The notes under the pieces are model-generated. The model saw only the letters and a list, made by a program, of their open reading frames with translations, searched no databases and was not told where the DNA came from. Positions 40,613 through 49,168 of a stretch of DNA of 64,000 nt are shown here, one piece after another (position 1 is the stretch's first letter; each line of letters starts with the position of its first letter). Position numbers and translations under genes: made by a program. Source of the stretch: Streptomyces eurocidicus (GTDB lineage: Bacteria > Actinomycetota > Actinomycetes > Streptomycetales > Streptomycetaceae); contig NZ_LGUI01000011.1 in assembly GCF_002891295.1 (NCBI RefSeq), forward strand, positions 1-64,000, given 5' to 3'.

Positions 40613-41887
40613 TCAGGCGCCCGTCGCACTCCCCGCGACCCACGCGCTCCAGTCCATGTTCCAGCCGTTGAGGCCGTTCTCCGGAGCGATCGTCTTGTCG
40701 TTGGAGTTCTTGACCTCGACGACGTCGCCCAGCTGCGAGTTGCTGAAGAACCAGGAGCCGGACGTCGACGGGTCGTCCGCGCCCTGCTTGTCCTCCAGGC
40801 CGATGCAGCCGTGGCTGGTGTTCGCGGAGCCGAAGATGCCGCTGCCCCAGTAGTTGCCGTGGATGAACGTGCCCGACGTGGACAGGCGCATGGCGTGCGG
40901 CACGTCCTTGATGTCGTACTCGCCCTTGCCGTTGCCCTTGGTGAAGCCGACGGTCGAGCCGTCCATGCGGGTCTCCTTGAACTTCTCGGAGATCACCATC
41001 TTGCCGTTGTACGTCGGGTTCTCGGGGCTGCCGGCCGAGATCGGGATGGTCTTGATGGTCTTGCCGTCCCGGACGACCGTCATCTGGTGCGACTTCACGT
41101 CGACCGTGGAGACCTGGGAGTGACCGATCTTGAAGGTGACGGTCTTCTTCTGCACGCCCTTGACGCCCGGGGCGCCCTCGACGCCGTCGAGGTCCAGCTT
41201 CAGGGTGACGTCGGAGTTGGCCTTCCAGTACTCCTGCGGGCGGAAGTCGATCCGCTGGTCGCCGAACCAGTGGCCGACGACCTTCTGGCCGGTGCTGGAG
41301 TTGACCGTGATGCCGGACTGGACGGCCTTGCGGTCCTTGATCGGCTTGTCGAAGTTGATCGACACGGGCATGCCGACGCCGACGGTCGAGCCGTCCTCCG
41401 GCGTGAAGGAGCCGATGAAGCTGTTGGTCGGCGAGACCGTGGCGAAGGAGGAGTTCTCCGTGGCCTTACGGCCCTCGGAGTCCTTGGCCTCGACGACGAC
41501 CTTGTACTTGGTGGACCGCTCCAGCTGCTTGGCGGGCTTCCACGAGGTCTTGTCCGGCGATATCGTGCCCTCGACCGGGGTGCCCTTGTCGGTCGTCATC
41601 TTGACGCTCGTGAGCTCGCCGTCACTGACGGTGACCTTGGCGGCGTCGGTGGTGATCCCGGCGTTGGTCGAGCCGTCCTTCTGCGCGATCTTGATCTGCG
41701 CCTTGGAGGCTTCCTTGGCAGCGGCTGCGTCGACCTTGTTCTGGGACTTGCCGTTGCCGGCGGAGCCGCTCTTGCCGTCGTCGTCGCCACCGCCGCAGGC
41801 GGCGAGGGTCAGCACACCGCCGAGCACAGCGGCCGCGGCCACCAGGCCCTTGCGGCGCTTGCCGTCCGTCATCACACGCTTCTCCAT
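40613..41887 (-). CDS. L,D-transpeptidase lipoprotein (Ig-like + YkuD)
   Basis: 424-residue cell-envelope enzyme forming 3-3 peptidoglycan cross-links. Signal LVAAAAVLGGVLTLAAC ends in a lipobox with Cys31. Two Ig-like/immunoglobulin domains (about 60-270, with TVGVGMPVSINFDKPI) precede the YkuD catalytic domain, whose motif is FIHGNYWGSG ... SHGCIGL with the catalytic Cys. A C-terminal Trp-rich tail (GLNGWNMDWSAWV) is usual for actinobacterial Ldts. Start ATG 41885-41887 has CAGGAG upstream. The promoter region contains a 25-bp tandem repeat, described separately. Confidence 0.92.
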   Translation of the reverse strand: MEKRVMTDGKRRKGLVAAAAVLGGVLTLAACGGGDDDGKSGSAGNGKSQNKVDAAAAKEASKAQIKIAQKDGSTNAGITTDAAKVTVSDGELTSVKMTTDKGTPVEGTISPDKTSWKPAKQLERSTKYKVVVEAKDSEGRKATENSSFATVSPTNSFIGSFTPEDGSTVGVGMPVSINFDKPIKDRKAVQSGITVNSSTGQKVVGHWFGDQRIDFRPQEYWKANSDVTLKLDLDGVEGAPGVKGVQKKTVTFKIGHSQVSTVDVKSHQMTVVRDGKTIKTIPISAGSPENPTYNGKMVISEKFKETRMDGSTVGFTKGNGKGEYDIKDVPHAMRLSTSGTFIHGNYWGSGIFGSANTSHGCIGLEDKQGADDPSTSGSWFFSNSQLGDVVEVKNSNDKTIAPENGLNGWNMDWSAWVAGSATGA

Positions 41888-42117
41888 TGCTCCTGGACCC
41901 CGAAATCCCCGAGCCGAATCGTGGGGCAGCACGTATCCCGGCTTCTGCTTAAGGAACGCCTGCACCGATACGTCCGTTCCACACCTCAGGGAAATGTGGG
42001 GAAGACCACCCCAGTAAAGCCCCTCGCGGGGTCGGCACGGTAGCCGGGGTGCTGGTAGATGCCTGCTTTCCATGGTGCGGGCGGGGCTGTTGTGACTGCC
42101 AGGGTCGGGATGCCCTT

Positions 42118-42167
42118 GACTTTCCGGCGATGTTCACCCGAGGACTTTCCGGTGCTATTCCCCCGAG
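42118..42167. repeat. Two tandem 25-bp repeats between the Ldt and cell-surface genes
   Basis: 42118-42142 and 42143-42167 share 21 of 25 bases, beginning GACTTTCCGG and ending CCCGAG. They lie 230 bases upstream of the L,D-transpeptidase start and 186 bases before the plus-strand gene, in a 466-base intergenic region without other genes. Adjacent, conserved copies are typical for a double regulator site. Confidence 0.65.
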
Positions 42168-42353
42168 CCCGCCCGAATCCATGGCAGCGCGGGCCCGCGG
42201 ACCGCCCCGTACTCCCTCGTCCGCCCATCGGCGGCTTCCCGCCCCGTCTCCCGGCTTCCGCGTACCCGTTCGTATCACTAACATCGGGTCAGCCGGGGCC
42301 GGGCACCTCGCACGACGGCCCCAATAATCGCCACTTCGGGGGGAATTCATCCC

Positions 42354-42662
42354 GTGACCGCGCATCGACCGCTGCTGACCGCCGTCGCCGCCGGTTCGCT
42401 GCTCTGCGCGGTGTGGTTCATGCCGTCCGCGCACGCGACGGCCGAGCGGCCCGGCACCGGAAAGGGTGACACGGCGCGGAGCGCGACCCTCACCGCGGGA
42501 GACGCGGGGGCACCCGCCACGCCCGCGTCCCCGCAGCCCCTGCTCGCCGCCTCGGGCGGCGTGGACACCACCCCGTACGTCTTCGGCGGCGTCGCGTTCG
42601 TCGCGGCGGGCGGCGCGCTGGTCACCGCCGCCGTGCGCAGGTCGCGCACGGCGGACCGGTGA
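42354..42662 (+). CDS. Small secreted protein with C-terminal membrane anchor
   Basis: 102 residues. Signal peptide 1-29 (LLTAVAAGSLLCAVWFMPSAHA), a 40-residue Thr/Ala/Pro-rich low-complexity middle, then a membrane helix (YVFGGVAFVAAGGALVTAAV) and a positively charged end RRSRTADR. The pattern signal-linker-TM-Arg resembles surface proteins held by a C-terminal anchor, but no LPxTG motif is present. GTG start at 42354 with GGGGG upstream. Function unknown. Confidence 0.65.
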   Translation: MTAHRPLLTAVAAGSLLCAVWFMPSAHATAERPGTGKGDTARSATLTAGDAGAPATPASPQPLLAASGGVDTTPYVFGGVAFVAAGGALVTAAVRRSRTADR

Positions 42663-42693
42663 TCCCGCCGGGCAGGGTCTGAGCGGGAGCGCC

Positions 42694-44238
42694 TCAGGCC
42701 AGCGTGCCCGTCACCGGCTCGACGGCCTCGACCAGCTTCCCGGAGCGGACGAACTCCTCGGCCGCCGCGAGGTCGGGGGCCAGGAACCGGTCCCCGCCCG
42801 GCCCCTCGACGCCCGCCGCGCGCACGGCGCGCAGCACCGCACGGCTGGCCGGCGCGGCCGTCAGGCCCTCGCGCAGCTCGATGGCGCGTGTCGCGGCGAC
42901 GAGTTCCACGGCGACGACCTTCGTGAGCGCCCCGACCGCCGTGCGCAGCTTGCGCGCGGCCGACCAGCCCATGGAGACGTGGTCCTCCTGCATCGCCGAG
43001 GACGGGATCGAGTCCACGGAGGCCGGCACGGCGAGCCGCTTCATCTCGCTGACCAGGGCGGCCTGCGTGTACTGAGCGATCATCAGGCCGGAGTCGACGC
43101 CCGGGTCACCGGCCAGGAACGGCGGCAGCCCGTGCGAGCGGTTCTTGTCCAGCAGCCGGTCGGTGCGGCGCTCGGCGATGGAGGCGAGGTCCGCGGCGGC
43201 GATGGCGAGGAAGTCCAGGACGTACGCGACCGGGGCGCCGTGGAAGTTGCCGTTCGACTCGACCCGGCCGTCGGCGAGGACGACGGGGTTGTCGACGGCG
43301 GCGGCCAGCTCGCGGTCGGCGACCAGCCGGGCGTGGGCCAGGGTGTCCCGGCCGGCGCCCGCGACCTGCGGGGCGCAGCGGATCGAGTACGCGTCCTGCA
43401 CGCGCGGCGCGTCGTCCTGGTGGTGCCCGGTCAGCCCGGAACCGGCCAGCACGCGGAGCATGTTGTCGGCGCTGGCGCCCTGACCCGGGTGCGGGCGGAT
43501 GGTGTGCAGCTCGGGGGCGAGGACCTTCTCGGAGCCGAGCAGGGCCTCCAGGGAGAGCGCGGCGGTGATGTCGGCGGAGGTGATCAGACGGGCGAGGTCC
43601 GCGCAGGCCATCACCAGCATGCCGAGCATGCCGTCGGTGCCGTTGAGGAGCGCGAGCCCCTCCTTCTCGCGCAGCTCGACGGGCACGATGCCGTGCGCGG
43701 CGAGCAGCTCGCCGGCCGGGCGCAGCGTGCCGTCGGGGCCCTCGGCCTCGCCCTCTCCCATCAGGGTGAGCGCGCAGTGGGAGAGCGGCGCGAGGTCGCC
43801 GGAGCAGCCGAGCGAGCCGTACTCGTGCACGACCGGGGTGATCCCGGCGTTGAGGATCGCCGCCATGGTCTCGACCACGAGGGGGCGTACGCCGGTGTGG
43901 CCGGAGGCGAGGGTCTTCAGCCGCAGGAACATCAGCGCGCGGACGACCTCGCGCTCCACCCGCGGGCCCATGCCGGCGGCGTGCGAACGGACGATGTTGC
44001 GCTGGAGCTGGGCGCGCAGGTCGGGGCTGATGTGGCGGACGGCGAGGGCGCCGAAGCCCGTGGAGACGCCGTAGACCGGATCGGGCTTGGCGGCCAGGTC
44101 GTCGATGACCTGCCGCGCGGCGGCGACGGCGGCCAGCGCCTCGTCCGAGATCACGACGCGCGCACCGTCGCGTGCCACGGCGATCACATCTTCCGCGGTC
44201 GTCCCGGCCGTCCCCACCACCACAGTGTGCATATCCAT
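42694..44238 (-). CDS. hutH: Histidine ammonia-lyase
   Basis: 514-residue enzyme converting L-histidine to urocanate and ammonia, first step of histidine use. The MIO prosthetic group forms from residues 145-147; here the triad is Cys-Ser-Gly in YGSLGCSGDLAPLSH instead of the common Ala-Ser-Gly. YGVSTGFG (Tyr56), NGTDGMLGML, VQDAYSIRCAPQVAG and SSAMQEDHVSMGW are further family motifs. ATG 44238 and ATG 44232 are both possible starts. No other hut gene lies nearby, as is usual in Streptomyces. Confidence 0.92.
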   Translation of the reverse strand: MDMHTVVVGTAGTTAEDVIAVARDGARVVISDEALAAVAAARQVIDDLAAKPDPVYGVSTGFGALAVRHISPDLRAQLQRNIVRSHAAGMGPRVEREVVRALMFLRLKTLASGHTGVRPLVVETMAAILNAGITPVVHEYGSLGCSGDLAPLSHCALTLMGEGEAEGPDGTLRPAGELLAAHGIVPVELREKEGLALLNGTDGMLGMLVMACADLARLITSADITAALSLEALLGSEKVLAPELHTIRPHPGQGASADNMLRVLAGSGLTGHHQDDAPRVQDAYSIRCAPQVAGAGRDTLAHARLVADRELAAAVDNPVVLADGRVESNGNFHGAPVAYVLDFLAIAAADLASIAERRTDRLLDKNRSHGLPPFLAGDPGVDSGLMIAQYTQAALVSEMKRLAVPASVDSIPSSAMQEDHVSMGWSAARKLRTAVGALTKVVAVELVAATRAIELREGLTAAPASRAVLRAVRAAGVEGPGGDRFLAPDLAAAEEFVRSGKLVEAVEPVTGTLA

Positions 44239-44252
44239 ATTCAGGCACCCTA

Positions 44253-44282
44253 GAGACTGAATCGCTGTCTGTACATAGTCTC
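44253..44282. promoter_or_regulatory. Inverted repeat in the hutH promoter region
   Basis: GAGACT (44253-44258) is repeated inverted as AGTCTC (44277-44282) with 18 bases between, which include TGTACA. It begins 15 bases upstream of the hutH start and is AT-richer than its surroundings. A regulator site is possible; the short arms keep confidence low. Confidence 0.3.
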
Positions 44283-44478
44283 CGGCAGGTCGTCCCGGAG
44301 CCCCCCGCCACGGGCCGGGTCACGGCCGGGCCCGAGCCGCGCACCCGGCGCCGCGCCGCCCACGGCACCGGCCTCCGTACCGTCCGTCGCACCCGCCTTC
44401 CCGCTCACCGCCGCCTGTCGCCCGCACCTGCTTTCCCGCTCACCGCCGTCCGTCGCCCGCGGTCGCCGCCCGTGGCCC

Positions 44479-45807
44479 TCAGTCACCGGACGTGTTCGAA
44501 TTACGGCCCCGGAACCGCCGTCGCTCGGCGGCCGACGCGGCCGGCGGGTGGTCCGCGAGCCGCACGACCGGGTCCCGGCGCCCGCCGTCGCGCCCCGCGA
44601 CCACCGGCTTCGCCGACCGCGCGGCCTTGGCCCGGTACTGGGCCGCGTCCGCGAGCCGGAAGAGCCGGCGGGCCGTGCCCACGGCCCCGATCGGGTCGCC
44701 CGTGGAGGCGACCCCGCAGGCGACGCCCTCGCCGAGCTCCAACCCGGCCGCCCTGCGGCACAGTTCGTCCGCGATCCGCACCACCTCGTCCGCCGCCGGA
44801 CCGACCGTCAGCAGACAGAACTCATCACCGCCCAGCCGGGCGGCCAGCGTGCCCGGCAGCATCGCCCCGCACAGGGACAGCACCGAGCCGAACCGCTCCA
44901 GCAGCCGGTCGCCGACCGCGTGCCCCAGGGTGTCGTTGACCTTCTTGAGGCCGTTGAGATCGCAGACGACCAGGCTGACGACCACACCGTCGGCCAGGTG
45001 CCGCTCCACCGCCTCGTCCAGCCGCGCGTCGACCGCGCGCCGGTTGCCCAGCCCGGTCAAGGGGTCGGTGAAGGCGAGCCGGCGCACCTCCTCCAGCCGT
45101 TCGGTCTGCGCGATGCCGGCCGCGGCCACGGCGGCCAGGACCGTCGCGAAGTCCGCGTCCGTGCGGCCGAAGGCGGGCACCCCCGGCGGCCGGGCCACGT
45201 AGAGCTCGCCCCAGGCACGCCCGTGCAGCACGATCGGCGCGACCACACAGCTGCCCCGGCCGCGCCGCGTCAGCGCGGCCACCCGCTGGTGGCGGTAGGC
45301 GTCCCCCGACCCGTACGGACCGGCGCCGGCCGTGCCCTCGGGGCCCTCGGGGCCGGCCGCACTCCCGGAGTCCCCGGGGCCGTCCGCACTCCCGGCGTCC
45401 TCGGGGCCGGCCGCGCTCTCGATCCACGCGTGGGGCCCGGCGCCGCCGCCCGCCCACTCCTCGTGCAGGATCTCGGCGATCTCGGGGAAGTCGTGCACCG
45501 GGTACGACTCGTCCGCCGGGTACCGCTCCTCGCCCTCGGCCAGCTCGCCGGCGTTCACCAGCACCCGCAGCCGGCCGTGCTCCCGCTCCCAGGCCGAGAT
45601 GGCGGCGAAGGTGCCGCCCAGCGCCAGCCGGGCCCGCTCCGCCGCGGCGGCCACCGACTCCAGCGGTGACTGCGCCGCGGCCATCGCCTGTGCGAGCCCC
45701 ACGACGGCGCCCAGCCGGACGTCGCACTCCCCGCCGTCTGCCACCCGAGCCTCACATTCGTCACCGTGCGCAGTACCTGCACTCCAGCGTATGAATGTTG
45801 CGCCCAT
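44479..45807 (-). CDS. cdgE: GAF-GGDEF diguanylate cyclase (CdgE-like)
   Basis: 442 residues; makes cyclic di-GMP, which in Streptomyces holds BldD active and delays sporulation. N-terminal GAF domain about 28-230 (AERARLALGGTFAAISAWER, GRGSCVVAPIVLHGRAWGELYV), then GGDEF domain about 245-400 with LAFTDPLTGLGNRRAVDARLDEA, CDLNGLKKVNDTLGHAVGD and the signature RLGGDEFCLL. The RxxD product-inhibition site is missing before GGDEF. A 27-bp DNA repeat inserts Gly/Ala/Asp-rich copies in the GAF loop (AAGPEDAGSADGPGDSG). Gene order next to hutH and a crotonase gene matches S. coelicolor CdgE as I recall. Confidence 0.85.
   Translation of the reverse strand: MGATFIRWSAGTAHGDECEARVADGGECDVRLGAVVGLAQAMAAAQSPLESVAAAAERARLALGGTFAAISAWEREHGRLRVLVNAGELAEGEERYPADESYPVHDFPEIAEILHEEWAGGGAGPHAWIESAAGPEDAGSADGPGDSGSAAGPEGPEGTAGAGPYGSGDAYRHQRVAALTRRGRGSCVVAPIVLHGRAWGELYVARPPGVPAFGRTDADFATVLAAVAAAGIAQTERLEEVRRLAFTDPLTGLGNRRAVDARLDEAVERHLADGVVVSLVVCDLNGLKKVNDTLGHAVGDRLLERFGSVLSLCGAMLPGTLAARLGGDEFCLLTVGPAADEVVRIADELCRRAAGLELGEGVACGVASTGDPIGAVGTARRLFRLADAAQYRAKAARSAKPVVAGRDGGRRDPVVRLADHPPAASAAERRRFRGRNSNTSGD
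45351..45416. repeat. 27-bp tandem repeat inside cdgE
   Basis: Copies at 45351-45377 and 45378-45404 differ at three positions, and 12 more bases follow. The period is nine codons, so the frame is kept. It lies in a loop of the GAF domain and looks like a recent duplication. Confidence 0.75.
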
Positions 45808-45927
45808 TCCGCCCTATGACCGGCTTGGCAGTCCTCGCGCCACAGCCGTACCAGGGGAATTACCAGCGTAGGCGGAAAGGACCGGAGCAGACCGGAGGGG
45901 GCGGGGAACCCCGACCGCCCGCAGCGC

Positions 45928-46722
45928 TCACTCCCCCGGCCAGTCCGGCGTCCGCTTCTCGTTGAACGCCGCCACGCCCTCGGCACGGTCGCCGGAGAAG
46001 GCCACCGTGCGCCACGCCGCGTCCTCGACCTCCAGCCCCGTCCGCAGGTCCAGGCCGTGCCCGAGCCGCAGGGCGCGCTTCGCGGCGCGCAGGCCGACCG
46101 GCGAGTTGGCCGCCATGCGCGCGGCCAGGGCCAGCGCCTCCGTACGGTCCTCGCCCTCGGCGACGAGCCGGTCCACCAGACCGAGCTCCCGCGCCTCCTC
46201 GGCGGGCACCCGCCGCGCCGTGAAGATCAGTTCGGCGGCGCGGGCGGCGCCGACCCGGCGCGGGAGCAGCTGGGTGCCGCCACCGCCGGGGATCACGCCG
46301 ACCGACACCTCGGGCAGGCCGACGACGGCGGTGGCGTCCGCCACGATCACGTCGCAGGACAAGGCCAGTTCGAAGCCGCCGCCCAGTGCGAAGCCGTGCA
46401 CGGCGGCGATGGTCGGCATGGGCAGTTCCAGCACCCCGGTGTACGCGGCGCGGGCGTGCGGGCGCTGCCGGCCGAGGTCGGCGTCGGTGAAGGAGTTGCG
46501 CTCCTTGAGGTCGGCGCCCACGCAGAACGCGCGCTCGTGCGTGGAGGTGAGGACGACGACCCTTACGGAGGCGTCGGCGGCGAGGGCGGCGGTGGCCTCC
46601 CCTATGCGGCGGCCCATCTCCGTGGAGACGGCGTTCATCGCCTTGGGGCGGTCGAGGACGAGTTCGGCGACGTGCCCGTGGCGCCTTACGGCGACCCATT
46701 CCCCGAAGCGGTGCTCACTCAC
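45928..46722 (-). CDS. Enoyl-CoA hydratase/isomerase family protein
   Basis: 264-residue crotonase-fold enzyme. Motifs: VAELVLDRPKAMNAVS, FCVGADLKER (oxyanion hole), AAVHGFALGGGFELALSCDVIVA and LPEVSVGVIPGGGGTQLLPRRVG, where the Glu in LPEVSVG is catalytic for hydratases. C-terminal EGVAAFNEKRTPDWPGE is usual. It could act in fatty-acid or branched-chain amino-acid breakdown. Start ATG 46722 (MSEHRFGEWV). Ends 121 bases upstream of the cdgE start, on the same strand. Confidence 0.9.
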   Translation of the reverse strand: MSEHRFGEWVAVRRHGHVAELVLDRPKAMNAVSTEMGRRIGEATAALAADASVRVVVLTSTHERAFCVGADLKERNSFTDADLGRQRPHARAAYTGVLELPMPTIAAVHGFALGGGFELALSCDVIVADATAVVGLPEVSVGVIPGGGGTQLLPRRVGAARAAELIFTARRVPAEEARELGLVDRLVAEGEDRTEALALAARMAANSPVGLRAAKRALRLGHGLDLRTGLEVEDAAWRTVAFSGDRAEGVAAFNEKRTPDWPGE

Positions 46723-46842
46723 GTGGTGTCTCCCGGTGACGTTAACGGCCGTGAACTTCCGTCGCCGATCATCGCACCGGGCGGGGACATCCTCAATCGT
46801 CCGCGGTCGCCGCCGGGAGGCCCCGGGGGCGGGCCCGTCCCC

Positions 46843-48063
46843 TCAGCCGCCGTTGTTCCTCCGGGTCAGCAGCCAGGGCTCGACCACGCCCAGCCCGCGC
46901 ACCGGCCGCTGCCACATCGGCTGGAGCGCGAAGCGGTACTTCTCCGTGCCGTCGGCCGCTGCCGCCGCCTCCACCTCCGACTTCGGGGCGTCGCCGCTGC
47001 GGGCCAGCTCCTCCGCGAAGGCGCTGTCGACCAGGACCGCGTCCTTCGGCGCTATCGACGTCAGCCGGGAGGCCAGGTTCACCGTCGTGCCGAAGACGTC
47101 GCCCATGCGGGTCGTCACCGTGCCGAAGGCGAGGCCGACCCGGAGCTCCGGCATCGTCTCGTCATGGGTCATGGTCTCGATGAGCCGCAGCCCGATCTCG
47201 GCCGCGGTGCCCGCGTCGTCCGCCGAGTACAGCACCTCGTCGCCGAGCGTCTTGATGAGCCGGCCGCCGTGCGCCGCGACCAGGTCGGCGGCGGTCGTCT
47301 CGAACGCCTCGACCAGCTCACCGAGCTCCTCCTCCTCCAGACGGCGCGTCAGCCGGGTGAAGCCCACGAGGTCGGCGAAGCCGACGGCCAGCCGGCGGTC
47401 GACCATCTCCGCGTCGTCCTGGGCCTGGACGACGCGGCCGGTGGCGGCGGCCAGCTGCCGCCGCCAGACGTAGATGAGGAACTCCTCCAGCTCGGGGAGG
47501 AGCAGCTCGACCAGCGGATAGGTGATCTCCGTCCGGGTCATGCCCGGCTCCTGAGGCTCGGTCAGGCCCTCCAGGAAGGAGTCGATCTGCCAGTCGGCGA
47601 GGCGGGCGGTGGTCTGCCCGGTGGAGCGGGCGACCTGGATGGCCATGGGCTCGCTGAGCAGCCCGGCCTCGACCAGGCCGGCGAGCCGTCGCAGGGCCAG
47701 CACGTCGGCCTCGGTCAGCGCGCGGGCCTGGCCGATGTCGGCGAAACCCATGGCGCGCCAGAAGCGGGAGGCGAGGTCCATGGAGACCCCGGCCGCGCGG
47801 GCGGCCTGGAAGGGGGTGTAGCGGCGCTCGGCACCGAGGATCAGCGACTCCAGCCGCAGGGCGATGGGGTCGCCGCCCTCGTCCCCGTACTCCTCGACGC
47901 CTCTGGCGCCGCCCCGGCCGGTACTCCGGCCCGCGCCGTCCGCGCCCTGCCGGTCGGCGTCATCGCCGGTTCCCCCGGCGCTCCCCCGCGCGGCGCTGCC
48001 GCCGCCCGGGGTGCCGCCCGTGGCCTCAACGGCACGGGAGGTGCCCCCACCGTCGCCGGTCAC
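46843..48063 (-). CDS. cya: Class III adenylate cyclase
   Basis: 406 residues; makes cAMP, needed in Streptomyces for germination and development. After a Gly-rich leader (1-65) there is a helical regulatory region with YTPFQAARAAGVSMDLASRFWRAMGF (MerR-like turn), then the cyclase catalytic domain (about 215-370): FADLVGFTRLTRRL supplies the metal-binding Asp, GGRLIKTLGDEVLYSAD the second metal/adenine contacts, and VGLAFGTVTTRMGDVFGTTVNLASRL the closing motif. No membrane segment. GTG start at 48061-48063; GTGs further in are alternatives, so the Gly-rich leader may be shorter. Confidence 0.88.
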   Translation of the reverse strand: MTGDGGGTSRAVEATGGTPGGGSAARGSAGGTGDDADRQGADGAGRSTGRGGARGVEEYGDEGGDPIALRLESLILGAERRYTPFQAARAAGVSMDLASRFWRAMGFADIGQARALTEADVLALRRLAGLVEAGLLSEPMAIQVARSTGQTTARLADWQIDSFLEGLTEPQEPGMTRTEITYPLVELLLPELEEFLIYVWRRQLAAATGRVVQAQDDAEMVDRRLAVGFADLVGFTRLTRRLEEEELGELVEAFETTAADLVAAHGGRLIKTLGDEVLYSADDAGTAAEIGLRLIETMTHDETMPELRVGLAFGTVTTRMGDVFGTTVNLASRLTSIAPKDAVLVDSAFAEELARSGDAPKSEVEAAAAADGTEKYRFALQPMWQRPVRGLGVVEPWLLTRRNNGG

Positions 48064-48154
48064 CGCCCGCCCCCTGTCCGATCCGTGCGCACTGCCCTGC
48101 CGATCACTGCTCGCTTAGGTTCCGCGCACAACGATACGACAAGTGTGCCGTAGC

Positions 48155-49033
48155 TCACTCTTCCGACAGCGCGGGCCGTAGATGAACGATGTCGCCGGCG
48201 CCCACCGGCTGCTGCACCCCGTCCCCGGTGGCCAGCACCAGCCGGCCGTCGCCGTCGACGGCCACGGCCTCCCCGACCAGGTCTTTGCCGCCCGGCAGTT
48301 CGGCGCGCACGGTCCGGCCGAGGGTCGCGCACCCCGCGGCGTACGCCTCCTGGAGCCGGGACGCGCGCGGGTCGCCTCCGGCGCGTCGCCACTCCGTGTA
48401 CCACTCCTCCAGCGACCGCAGCACGGCCCGCAGCAGCGGATCGCGGTCCACGACCCGGGCCCCGGCCAGGGCCAGCGAGCCCGCCGTCGGCACCGGGAGC
48501 TCCTCGGCGCGCAGCGAGACGTTCAGCCCGATGCCCACGACGACGCCGTCGCCGGAGCGCTCGGCGAGGATCCCACCGGCCTTGCGCTCGGCGCCGCCGA
48601 CCGTCACCAGCAGGTCGTTCGGCCACTTCAGGGCGGTGTCCACGCCGGCGGCCCGGGACAGCGCGGTGGCCGTCGCGACCCCGGCGAGCAGCGGCAGCCA
48701 GCCCCAGCGCTCGATCGGGATCTTTGGCCCCGGGGTGAGCAGGACGGAGAAGAAGAGGCCGGAGCGGGGCGGCGCGGTCCAGGTGCGGTCGAGCCGCCCG
48801 CGCCCCGCGGACTGCTCCTCGGCGACGAGGACGGCGCCCTCGGCCGCCTTTCCGGCGGCGGCCGAGGCGACGAGGTCCGAGTTGGTGGATCCGGTGCGCG
48901 GCACCACCTCGACGGAGCTCCACAGGCCGCCGGGGCGCAGGAGCCCGCGCCGGAGCGCGAGGGCGTTGAGGGGGGGCCGGTCGAGGTCGGACCAGCGGTT
49001 CGCGGCGGAGCCGGAGGCGTCAGCAGGCGTCAT
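48155..49033 (-). CDS. birA: Biotin--[acetyl-CoA carboxylase] ligase
   Basis: 292-residue ligase joining biotin to carrier domains through biotinyl-AMP. No N-terminal helix-turn-helix, so it is the monofunctional type. GSTNSDL and AEEQSAGRGRLDRTW (biotin/ATP loop GRGR) are clear; WPNDLLV with the catalytic Lys in LKWPNDL and GGILAERSGDGVVVGIGLNVS follow. A small C-terminal domain ends in VGAGDIVHLRP. ATG 49031-49033 has AGGTGG upstream. Adjacent to pccB, divergently, and its likely substrate, the biotin carrier of the alpha subunit, is coded at 58.8 kb. Confidence 0.93.
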   Translation of the reverse strand: MTPADASGSAANRWSDLDRPPLNALALRRGLLRPGGLWSSVEVVPRTGSTNSDLVASAAAGKAAEGAVLVAEEQSAGRGRLDRTWTAPPRSGLFFSVLLTPGPKIPIERWGWLPLLAGVATATALSRAAGVDTALKWPNDLLVTVGGAERKAGGILAERSGDGVVVGIGLNVSLRAEELPVPTAGSLALAGARVVDRDPLLRAVLRSLEEWYTEWRRAGGDPRASRLQEAYAAGCATLGRTVRAELPGGKDLVGEAVAVDGDGRLVLATGDGVQQPVGAGDIVHLRPALSEE

Positions 49034-49097
49034 AAGAGCCACCTTAGGAGGCAATCGGCGGCAAAAAGGTGTGGCCGACGACGCACTGCCACGGCGC

Positions 49098-49109
49098 ATC
49101 CGCGCGGAT
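49098..49109. promoter_or_regulatory. Perfect palindrome in the birA/pccB promoter region
   Basis: ATCCGCGCGGAT is a perfect 12-bp palindrome 60 bases before the pccB start. A second repeat GCTAC...GTAGC follows at 49111-49127. Both lie in the 135-base divergent region and could control pccB or birA. Confidence 0.35.
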
Positions 49110-49168
49110 ACGCTACGAACCGGTAGCCCAGTCAGCCCACCCCTCTGGACGAGCAGGAGCCGCATCCC

